Assembly (NCBI GenBank): GCA_002305685.1
Contig: DBQB01000029.1
Location: 1 to 12,424 of the forward strand
Reading direction: 5' to 3'
DNA: 12,424 nt
From: Ruminococcaceae bacterium UBA1405
Lineage (GTDB): Bacteria > Bacillota > Clostridia > Oscillospirales > Ruminococcaceae
In this document: one piece after another, positions 1-5,833 of the stretch
How positions within the stretch are numbered: position 1 is the first letter of the stretch
Layout: every line of letters begins with the position of its first letter
Notes under the pieces: model-generated
The model's input: only the letters and a program-made list of their open reading frames with translations
Told to the model about the DNA's origin: nothing
Database searches by the model: none
Translations under genes and position numbers: made by a program

Positions 1-25
1 ATTTTTCAATTCTGCAACGGGCCCA

Positions 26-381
26 TACTGCGACCAAACATATAAGCCGAGTTCTGTATTTGACAACAATCTATCTAGGCGATCCGTTGCCGAACCGCTC
101 AAGCCACCATTTCGGAACGCGACGGGCCGCCGCATGGTTCCATGCTAGGTGTTGCTCCGGATAGGGTTTACATAGCCGTGCAGTCTCCTGCACGCTGGTG
201 AGCTCTTACCTCGCCTTTCCATCCTTGCTGTGAAAACACAGCGGTTTCTTTCTGTTGCACTGTCCCTAAAGTCGCCTTCGGCTGCCGTTAGCAGCTATCC
301 TGCCCTGTGGAGCTCGGACTTTCCTCGTAACCGGCCGTGTTGCCACAGCCGGTCCCGCTGTTGTCTTGCTTACTCGCAGCA
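26..381 (-). ncRNA. rnpB: RNase P RNA, class A (rnpB)
   Basis: Catalytic RNA subunit of ribonuclease P, which removes the 5' leader of precursor tRNAs. Read on the minus strand it carries the hallmark core segments in order: GAGGAAAGTCCGAGCTC near the 5' end, GGATGGAAAGGCGAGG in the middle, GTAAACCCTATCCGGAGCAA, and near the 3' end CAGAACTCGGCTTAT. The ends are set by the terminal P1 helix: bases about 367-379 pair with 28-40 (CTGCGAGTAAGCA against TGTTTGGTCGCAG, one G-G mismatch and some G-U pairs). The length of about 356 nt and the P15-P17 region look like the ancestral type A rather than the Bacillus type B. A sigma-A promoter sits at the right distance upstream. The 3' terminator would lie at or beyond the window edge. 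The identity is firm; the exact ends may be off by a few bases. Confidence 0.96.
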
Positions 382-386
382 AAGAA

Positions 387-415
387 ATGATACTGTATTT
401 GTCCATAAAAGTCAA
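387..415 (-). promoter_or_regulatory. rnpB promoter
   Basis: On the minus strand a -35 TTGACT (410-415) and a -10 TATCAT (387-392) are separated by exactly 17 bases. Transcription would start about 7 bases after the -10 box, at the first base of the P1 helix of RNase P RNA, which supports both calls. Confidence 0.85.
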
Positions 416-650
416 TTCGCAATTTCCTAGAAAGTGAGACAGTTTCTCTGTTCTTTTTCTGGTGTTTTTCCTGTTTGGGGAGCGGTTGTTTGGAAAAAAC
501 GGGTTGTTGGACAAGAATGTATAAAAAACAATGGAAAATACCATTTTTTTACAATGATGCAAGTTGCGCTTGATGCTGCATGAATTTTAGGTTTGTTTCA
601 CGAATTTTTGGGAAAAAAAGCACAAAATAAGATTTTTTGGAAAAATTGTC

Positions 651-679
651 TTGCAAAGTCTTTTGCTTAACAGTATAAT
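651..679 (+). promoter_or_regulatory. gdhA promoter
   Basis: TTGCAA (651-656) and TATAAT (674-679) are spaced by 17 bases. The stretch 633-645, just upstream, is T-rich then A-rich and falls where an UP element would lie. The predicted start near 686 gives a short leader of about 30 bases before the ribosome binding site AGGAGAG (702-708). Confidence 0.8.
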
Positions 680-715
680 AAAACAGCGCACTAAATGAGA
701 TAGGAGAGTGGATTT

Positions 716-2071
716 GTGATGGAATTTCATAACCAGTATGTAAGAAGCGTTTACGAAACCGCCGTCAAAAGAAATGCCAATGAGCCGGAATTCCTGCAAG
801 CCGTCAAAGAGGTTCTGGAGTCTCTGGAGCCCGTGGTAGAGCAGGATCCTTCCATTGAGAAAAACGGTATTTTGGAGCGTATCATCGAGCCGGAGAGAAT
901 GATCACCTTCCGTGTGCCGTGGGTGGACGACCAGGGCAAGGTGCAGGTGAACCGCGGCTTCCACTGCCAGTTCAATTCTGCTATTGGCCCCTACAAGGGC
1001 GGTTTGCGTCTGCATCCTTCGGTCAATGCTTCCGTCATCAAGTTCCTCGGTTTTGAACAGACCTTTAAGAACAGCCTTACCGGTTTGCCTATGGGCGGCG
1101 GCAAAGGCGGATCTGATTTCGATCCCAAAGGCAAATCCGACGCAGAGGTCATGCGCTTTTGTCAGAGCTTCATGACCGAGCTGCAGCGCCATATCGGCGC
1201 GGACACTGACGTTCCTGCCGGTGATATCGGCGTGGGTGCACGTGAAATTGGATATATGTTTGGCCAGTACAAGAGAATCCGCAACGAGTTTACCGGTGTG
1301 CTCACCGGAAAGGGACTGAGCTATGGCGGTTCTCTGGTGAGAACCGAGGCCACTGGTTATGGTCTGCTGTATCTGACCAGAGAGATGCTCTCCTGCATGA
1401 AGCATGATACGATGGAAGGCAAAACCATCGTTATCTCCGGTTCCGGAAATGTTGCCATCTACGCCTGCCAGAAGGCTCAGTCCTTCGGCGCAAAGGTGGT
1501 TGCCATGTCCGACTCCAACGGTTATATCTATGACGCCAACGGAATTCAGCTTGAAGTTGTCAAACAAATCAAGGAAGTGGAGCGGGGCCGCATCAGCGAG
1601 TACGCCAAACGGGTCAACGGCGCGGTCTACACCGAAGGGTGCAAAGGAATCTGGAGCATCCCCTGTGATATTGCGCTTCCCTGTGCTACCCAGAACGAGC
1701 TGGACGGGGAGTCCGCCCGCAAGCTGGTTGCCAACGGCTGCCTCGCGGTGGCGGAAGGCGCCAATATGCCCAGCACTCCTGAGGCGGTTGAGGTGTTCCA
1801 GAGTGCCGGTGTGCTCTTTGCGCCCGCCAAAGCGGCCAATGCAGGCGGCGTTGCTACCTCCGGTCTGGAGATGTGCCAGAACTCCATGCGTTACAGCTGG
1901 ACCTTTGAGGAGGTTGACGCCAAGCTGCAGGGCATTATGGTGGGTATCTTCCACAACATTTATGACGCGGCAGAGAAGTTTGGTATGTCCGGGAACCTGG
2001 TTGCCGGAGCCAACATTGCCGGTTTCCTCAAAGTTGCCGACGCCATGAAATGGCAGGGGATCGCATATTAA
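716..2071 (+). CDS. gdhA: NADP-specific glutamate dehydrogenase
   Basis: Cytoplasmic hexameric enzyme that makes L-glutamate from 2-oxoglutarate, ammonia and NADPH (EC 1.4.1.4). The 451-residue product matches the usual 445-450 of the bacterial hexameric class. Visible motifs: GPYKGGLR around 91-98 with substrate lysine K94; K118; LPMGGGKGGSDFDPKGK at 124-140 with catalytic lysine K130; PAGDIGVGAREIGYMFGQY at 167-185 with D170; the Rossmann fingerprint SGSGNVA at 241-247. The SDSNG after the second Rossmann strand (265-269), rather than an acidic residue at the end of that strand, is typical of NADP use. Two adjacent starts exist, GTG 716 and ATG 719; AGGAG at 702-706 is 9 bases from GTG and 12 from ATG, so GTG is taken but ATG is possible. 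It is a single transcription unit with its own promoter and terminator, next to rnpB on the other strand. Confidence 0.96.
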   Translation: MMEFHNQYVRSVYETAVKRNANEPEFLQAVKEVLESLEPVVEQDPSIEKNGILERIIEPERMITFRVPWVDDQGKVQVNRGFHCQFNSAIGPYKGGLRLHPSVNASVIKFLGFEQTFKNSLTGLPMGGGKGGSDFDPKGKSDAEVMRFCQSFMTELQRHIGADTDVPAGDIGVGAREIGYMFGQYKRIRNEFTGVLTGKGLSYGGSLVRTEATGYGLLYLTREMLSCMKHDTMEGKTIVISGSGNVAIYACQKAQSFGAKVVAMSDSNGYIYDANGIQLEVVKQIKEVERGRISEYAKRVNGAVYTEGCKGIWSIPCDIALPCATQNELDGESARKLVANGCLAVAEGANMPSTPEAVEVFQSAGVLFAPAKAANAGGVATSGLEMCQNSMRYSWTFEEVDAKLQGIMVGIFHNIYDAAEKFGMSGNLVAGANIAGFLKVADAMKWQGIAY

Positions 2072-2398
2072 AAAGGACGACGCTGCGATATTGAAACCTT
2101 TATTTTTCTAAACCGGAAAAGCCGGGCAAAGCAAAAGGCGCTTTGCCCGGCTTTTTTCATGGAGTGAAGCAGCGCATTTGCATTCAGGCAACAGTCCTCA
2201 ATAAATGTTTTACCGAATGCTCTGTCCTGTAAAACAAACTGGGAAAATCTAATAAATAATTTAATTATCTTGTTATGCTGTATAACCAAATCCAGTGGTA
2301 CGGCAACGAGGAAATGATACTCTTATAAATGATTTCAATAGTCGTGAAATCGCATAAAAACCTATAAATAATCGGGATATGGTCATTTTGCTCAGTTT
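2072..2398 (+). other. Gap between gdhA and the permease remnant
   Basis: The first 90 bases hold the gdhA terminator. The rest (2160-2398) is AT-rich and has no convincing gene, promoter or ribosome binding site. A small inverted repeat, GATTTC (2331-2336) with GAAATC (2346-2351), is present. Reading upstream in frame with the permease remnant, stops occur at 2369-2371 (TAA) and 2345-2347 (TGA). The missing permease start is therefore not here in an intact form; this stretch is probably decayed or rearranged sequence. Confidence 0.5.
2121..2157 (+). terminator. gdhA terminator
   Basis: A perfect 12-bp stem, GCCGGGCAAAGC (2121-2132) with GCTTTGCCCGGC (2140-2151), a 7-base loop and six T residues (2152-2157). 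It is a classic intrinsic terminator 50 bases after the gdhA stop. Confidence 0.95.
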
Positions 2399-3055
2399 AT
2401 GCAAATAAAAGTGGTAGGTACGGTCATCAATATCGTTATGACCGTTATGGCCGCTTATCCGCTGTCCATCCGCGGGTTTGTGGGACGCAACGTCTTTACC
2501 GGATTGTTTGTTTTTACCATGATCTTCAGCGCTCCGCTGATCCCTACCTTTTTGAATATCAAGGATCTGGGACTGTTGGACTCCATGTGGGCTTTGGTAC
2601 TGCCCGGCGCCATCTCGGTGTACAATATGATTATCGCCAGAACCTATTTCCAGAACAGCATTCCCGAGGAGATGCTGGAGGCGGCAGGGCTGGACGGTGC
2701 CAACGATATTCAGATTCTGCTGCAGCTGGTGCTTCCCCTCTCCAAATCCATCCTGGCGGTGCTGACCCTCTATTATGCTGTAAGCCACTGGAATTCCTAC
2801 TTTGACGCTTACATCTATCTGAGCACCGAGAGCAAGTTTACCTTGCAGGTAGTGCTGCGCAACATCATGAGTACTGCGGCAGCGCTCCAGGAGATGACCG
2901 ATACCATCTCGGCTGATCAGTCCCAGCGGGCAGCTCTCATTGAGGTGCTCAAATATGCAATTATCGTATTTGGCAGCTTGCCGGTTATCTGCCTGTATCC
3001 TTTTGTGCAGAAACACTTTGTCAAGGGCGTTATGATTGGCTCTCTGAAAGGCTAA
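2399..3055 (+). pseudogene. N-terminally truncated sugar-type ABC transporter permease (LplC/YtcP-like)
   Basis: The readable part (218 codons) is the C-terminal portion of a MalG-family inner-membrane permease (binding-protein-dependent transport system). Full-length members are usually about 280-300 residues, so roughly the first 75, with the first membrane helix, are missing. Seen: similarity begins near VVGTVINIVMTVMAAYPLS (residues 5-23), about five hydrophobic segments, and the EAA loop EEMLEAAGLDGANDIQILLQ (89-108) that docks on the ATPase. The C-terminus, ending KGVMIGSLKG, is complete and in frame. The ATG at 2399 has no Shine-Dalgarno sequence, and in-frame stops lie just upstream. 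No binding protein, second permease or ATPase gene is near. I infer a gene remnant left by deletion or rearrangement. A functional short protein cannot be excluded, since the remaining frame is unbroken and codon use looks normal. Confidence 0.75.
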
Positions 3056-3084
3056 TACAACAGCGTGCGGATCGTTTGATTTTT

Positions 3085-3115
3085 AGGGGTGTCCTGTGAC
3101 GGGATGCCTCTTTTT
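3085..3115 (+). terminator. Terminator after the permease remnant
   Basis: AGGGGTGTCC (3085-3094) pairs with GGATGCCTCT (3102-3111) through ten pairs, several of them G-U, followed by a T run (3111-3115). It lies 30 bases past the permease stop and is a leftover of the original operon end. Confidence 0.75.
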
Positions 3116-3232
3116 GTATGAATATATCGCGTCATATGTTGTCTGCTCACGCAATACAGGGAATACCACAGCAACTGAGAGAAATAGGAAGAAAAATGGC
3201 GGAAAAACAATGAAGGTTCGACTTTTTGCCAC

Positions 3233-3260
3233 TTGAAATCCGCAGAAGCTTCTGTATAAT
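3233..3260 (+). promoter_or_regulatory. ilvE promoter
   Basis: TTGAAA (3233-3238) and a consensus TATAAT (3255-3260) are separated by 16 bases. It is the only good promoter between the preceding terminator and ilvE. Confidence 0.75.
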
Positions 3261-3358
3261 AATTAGTTAGACGCAGGATTTGGCGGCGATGTCCCACGCC
3301 GGTTGGCCCGGTTTTGGCATACCGTTGCCAACGCTATTTGTTTTAAGGGGTTGTTTTT

Positions 3359-4423
3359 ATGGATATTCGTATACAGCGCACCACCACGCCCAAGGCCAAG
3401 CCGGCGGACGAGAGTCAGCTGGGATTTGGAAAAAAATTCAGCGACCATATGTTTGTGATGGAGTATACCGAGGGGGAGGGCTGGCATGATGCCCGGGTGG
3501 TTCCCTATGCGCCCTTTGTGCTGGATCCCGCCACGGTGGTATTCCACTATGCCCAGGAGCTTTTTGAAGGCCTGAAAGCCTATCGTACCGCGGACGGCTC
3601 CATTCAGCTGTTCCGCCCTGACTGCAACGCACAGCGGTTTATCGACGGTTGCGACCGTATGGGGATTCCTCCCATCCCTGCGGAGGATTTCATTGAGGCG
3701 GTTAAGACGCTGGTCAAAGTGGATGAGGATTGGGTTCCCCATGCGGATGGTACCAGCCTGTACATTCGCCCCTTTGTCTTTGCCACCGATGTGGGGCTGG
3801 GGGTTCACGCTTCCAAACATTATACCTTCTGCATCATTGTGGCTCCTTCCGGCGCCTACTATGCTGAGGGGATCAATCCGGTTAAGATCTATGTGGAGGA
3901 CGATTATATCCGTGCGGCTCCCGGCTTGACCGGCGCCGTCAAATGCGGCGGAAACTATGCCGCTTCCATCAAAGCCGGGGAACTGGCCGAAAAGAAGGGC
4001 TATGCCCAGGTGCTTTGGCTGGATGGCGTGGAAAAGAAATATGTCGAGGAAGTCGGCAGCATGAACATTATGTTCAAGATCGACGGAAAGATCTATACCG
4101 CTGCCTGTACCGGAACGGTGCTTCCCGGCGTAACCCGCCGCAGCATCATTGCCCTGTGTCAGGAATGGGGCTATGAGGTGGTGGAAGGCAAGCTGGCCAT
4201 TGCCGACATTATGCAGGCGGGACGGGAAGGAAAACTGGAAGAGGTATTTGGCACCGGTACCGCCGCCGTAGTAAGCCCGGTAAAGGAGCTGACCTGGAAA
4301 GGCGAGAGCGTGGAGATTAGCGGCGGGAAGATCGGGCCGTTGACCCAGAAGCTGTATGATACCCTGACCGGCATCCAGTGGGGCAGAATTCCCGATACCC
4401 ACAACTGGATTGTAAAGCTGTAA
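3359..4423 (+). CDS. ilvE: Branched-chain amino acid aminotransferase
   Basis: Pyridoxal-phosphate enzyme of fold type IV that interconverts leucine, isoleucine and valine with their 2-oxo acids using glutamate/2-oxoglutarate (EC 2.6.1.42), the last step of branched-chain amino acid synthesis or the first of breakdown. The 354-residue length and the pattern fit the longer BCAT2-like bacterial/eukaryotic branch (about 340-360) rather than the ~309-residue E. coli type. Seen: FHYAQELFEGLKAYR at 62-76; the PLP lysine K195 in GAVKCGGNYAASIKA (192-206); EEVGSMNIMF at 230-239 with the cofactor-binding glutamate; TGTVLPGVTR at 251-260 for phosphate binding; FGTGTAAVVSPV, another active-site loop, near residues 297-308. 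ATG 3359 is preceded by AAGGGG (3345-3350) at 8 bases. It has its own promoter and terminator. It uses the same glutamate pool that upstream gdhA supplies, but the two are separate units. Confidence 0.95.
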   Translation: MDIRIQRTTTPKAKPADESQLGFGKKFSDHMFVMEYTEGEGWHDARVVPYAPFVLDPATVVFHYAQELFEGLKAYRTADGSIQLFRPDCNAQRFIDGCDRMGIPPIPAEDFIEAVKTLVKVDEDWVPHADGTSLYIRPFVFATDVGLGVHASKHYTFCIIVAPSGAYYAEGINPVKIYVEDDYIRAAPGLTGAVKCGGNYAASIKAGELAEKKGYAQVLWLDGVEKKYVEEVGSMNIMFKIDGKIYTAACTGTVLPGVTRRSIIALCQEWGYEVVEGKLAIADIMQAGREGKLEEVFGTGTAAVVSPVKELTWKGESVEISGGKIGPLTQKLYDTLTGIQWGRIPDTHNWIVKL

Positions 4424-4448
4424 TGCTTTACCCGATCGAAAAGAAGGA

Positions 4449-4490
4449 AAAGCGGACGGTGCGTAGGAAATGCGCTGTCCGCTTTCTGTT
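4449..4490 (+). terminator. ilvE terminator, just upstream of the next gene
   Basis: Bases 4449-4463 pair with 4471-4485 in an uninterrupted 15-pair stem (with three or four G-U pairs), loop TAGGAAA, followed by the T-rich CTTTCTGTTT. The stem ends 7 bases before the GGAGG of the pseudouridine synthase gene, so read-through past this hairpin may set expression of that gene. Confidence 0.8.
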
Positions 4491-4503
4491 TGGAGGGAAG
4501 GGT

Positions 4504-5508
4504 TTGCGGATTTTAAAATATGAAATCTCTTCAAAATGGGCCGGCAGCACCATAGAGTCCTTTTTGAGAGGGGAACACGGCATATCCAGCCGTATTTTGA
4601 CCCAGCTGAAAAAGTCTCCCACCGGGATTATGCGAAACGGCGTACACGCCCGCACGGTGGACCGGTTGTGCCTGGGAGATATCCTTCGCCTGGAACTGCC
4701 GGAGGAGGAGGCGCCGGTACTGGTTCCCTCTGACATCCCGGTGGAGGTGGTGTACGAGGATGAGGATATCTTGATATTTGACAAACCTGCCGGGATGCCT
4801 TGTCATCCCGCCAAGCGGTACCAGCAGGATACGCTGGCCAACGTTTTTGCCGCTCATGCCCGGAAAAATGGGGAGGCGGCGGTATTCCGTCCGGTAAACC
4901 GTCTGGACCGCAATACCACCGGGCTGGTGATTGCGGCCAAAAATCCCTATGCGGCGTCGGTGTTGGGGGAACAGGTACGCCATCACGGAGAGATGACCAA
5001 GGAATATTTGGCCATCGCCCAGGGAATCTTTCCGCCTGCTTTGCAGCAGGGACGGATTGAAGCGCCGATCCGCCGGCTCAACGAGCGCAGCACCATACGC
5101 GTTGTTGCCTCAGAGGGGGAGGGGCAATATGCCGTCACCGATTATCGGGTAATCGCCCAGGGAAGCAACGCCGCTATGGTTGCCGTTCGGCTGGGTACAG
5201 GCCGAACCCATCAAATTCGGGTGCATTTTTCATATATCGGCCACCCCTTGCTGGGAGATGATTTATACGGCGGCGAACAGAGCTTAGCCCAATTTCAGAT
5301 GCTTCGCTGTTACCGTATTCAGTTGAGGCATCCTGTCACAGGACGCCTTCTTTCCTTTGTCAAGCCCTATGAGAAGGAGCTATGGCGGGTGGCTCAGGCG
5401 GCCGGAATCGCTTTGGGTGGGCTGGAGCAGGGATTGCAGGACCTCTCCTTCACAGAATCAACAGATAGCCTCCCAAATTTATTCATAGAATCGCCCCCTT
5501 TTCTCTGA
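4504..5508 (+). CDS. RluA/RluD-family RNA pseudouridine synthase
   Basis: Converts specific uridines in rRNA or tRNA to pseudouridine. The start is TTG 4504, set by GGAGG (4492-4496) 7 bases upstream; ATGs further upstream (for example 4378) lie inside ilvE or before its terminator. The product is 334 residues. Domains: an S4-like RNA-binding region at about 12-66 (GSTIESFLRGE...GDILRLEL), then the catalytic domain from about 80. The signature is RPVNRLDRNTTGLVIAAKN (129-147) with catalytic aspartate D135; LGTGRTHQIRVHF (230-242) and GHPLLGDDLYGG (246-257) are the other conserved core motifs. The last 30 or so residues (after KPYEKELW) are a poorly conserved tail. The exact target base cannot be read from sequence, so no gene symbol is given. 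No independent promoter is seen; it probably depends on ilvE read-through. Confidence 0.92.
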   Translation: MRILKYEISSKWAGSTIESFLRGEHGISSRILTQLKKSPTGIMRNGVHARTVDRLCLGDILRLELPEEEAPVLVPSDIPVEVVYEDEDILIFDKPAGMPCHPAKRYQQDTLANVFAAHARKNGEAAVFRPVNRLDRNTTGLVIAAKNPYAASVLGEQVRHHGEMTKEYLAIAQGIFPPALQQGRIEAPIRRLNERSTIRVVASEGEGQYAVTDYRVIAQGSNAAMVAVRLGTGRTHQIRVHFSYIGHPLLGDDLYGGEQSLAQFQMLRCYRIQLRHPVTGRLLSFVKPYEKELWRVAQAAGIALGGLEQGLQDLSFTESTDSLPNLFIESPPFL

Positions 5509-5540
5509 TATCTCTCCATTATAATAACAGACGAAAATAC

Positions 5541-5578
5541 CGGTCCCGGATGGTTTTCCTGTACCGTGTTCCCTTTTT
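5541..5578 (+). terminator. Possible weak terminator after the pseudouridine synthase gene
   Basis: CGGT (5541-5544) pairs with ACCG (5563-5566), and inside it GGA pairs with TCC across a symmetric internal loop. A run of T follows at 5574-5578. The stem is weak, so this is only a tentative call. Confidence 0.3.
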
Positions 5579-5670
5579 GTCAATTTGTCTGATATTCACA
5601 TTTTATTGAAATCGTTGTGATACAGGATCGTTGCATTTTTCTCAGAATTCCTACTTGACAGCAGGAAGAC

Positions 5671-5699
5671 TTGCTTTTTTCGAGAAAAGTATGTATAAT
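5671..5699 (+). promoter_or_regulatory. Promoter of the M23 peptidase gene
   Basis: TTGCTT (5671-5676) and consensus TATAAT (5694-5699) are 17 bases apart. A better-looking TTGACA lies at 5655-5660 but is 33 bases from this -10 box and so cannot serve it. The -10 box is the left arm of a dyad, TATAATG...CGTTATA (5694-5711). Confidence 0.7.
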
Positions 5700-5711
5700 G
5701 TATACGTTATA
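5694..5711. promoter_or_regulatory. Operator-like palindrome over the -10 box
   Basis: TATAATGTATACGTTATA is an 18-base near-perfect palindrome: TATAA/TTATA arms around the self-complementary GTATAC, with one mismatched pair. It covers the -10 box and the probable start point, where a dimeric repressor would block transcription. Its role is inferred from position and symmetry only. Confidence 0.4.
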
Positions 5712-5833
5712 AGATTGTATGGTCACGGCAATGGACACAAAATAGGGAAACGGTTCGCAACGTCCTTATTGGCAGTGCCTTTTTTGGATCTGCCGTGGGC
5801 TCCGGCAAAATTTCAATAAGGGAGATGATAGAG

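Larger units (their letters stand above)
382..715. other. Intergenic region between divergent rnpB and gdhA
   Basis: This AT-rich gap holds the rnpB promoter at its left end and the gdhA promoter and ribosome binding site at its right end. Between them are three T-run/GG/A-run dyads (around 487-499, 605-619 and 633-645); the last one lies just upstream of the gdhA -35 box. I see no coding region: ORFs here run through RNase P RNA and have no ribosome binding site. Confidence 0.7.
3056..3358 (+). other. Gap between permease remnant and ilvE
   Basis: It contains the terminator of the permease remnant, the ilvE promoter and an ilvE leader of about 90 bases. The leader can form a small hairpin, TTGGCA (3314-3319) with TGCCAA (3326-3331). 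I see no T-box consensus (GGTGG...ACCGCG) or other recognisable amino-acid riboswitch. Confidence 0.6.
5509..5833 (+). other. Gap between pseudouridine synthase and M23 peptidase genes
   Basis: It holds a weak candidate terminator, a good promoter at 5671-5699 overlapped by a palindrome, and a leader of about 125 bases. In the leader AATAGGGA (5741-5748) can pair with TCCTTATT (5763-5770). I looked for the c-di-AMP (ydaO) riboswitch, which often precedes clostridial wall hydrolase genes, and did not recognise its conserved segments. A 62-codon ORF here has no ribosome binding site and is not called. Confidence 0.55.

Noticed and set aside
230..562. Short ORFs on both strands across RNase P RNA
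   Set aside because: The sequence is accounted for by rnpB and its promoter.
587..1954. 455-codon minus-strand ORF opposite gdhA
   Set aside because: It is the antisense shadow of a firmly identified gene, has no ribosome binding site or recognisable domain, and runs through the gdhA promoter.
2068..2289. 73-codon minus-strand ORF after gdhA
   Set aside because: It reads straight through the gdhA terminator hairpin and has no convincing ribosome binding site.
2273..3016. 247-codon minus-strand ORF opposite the permease remnant
   Set aside because: The plus strand shows unmistakable MalG-family motifs including the EAA loop; the minus frame shows none.
4378..4503. Upstream ATG start for the pseudouridine synthase
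   Set aside because: It lies inside ilvE and the added residues would be encoded by the ilvE terminator; TTG 4504 has an ideal ribosome binding site.
3263..4534. 423-codon minus-strand ORF opposite ilvE
   Set aside because: Antisense shadow of ilvE; its ends run through the ilvE promoter and terminator regions and it has no recognisable domain.
5706..5833. Possible c-di-AMP (ydaO) riboswitch ahead of the M23 gene
   Set aside because: Considered because of the gene type, but the conserved riboswitch segments are not recognisable and the leader is short.
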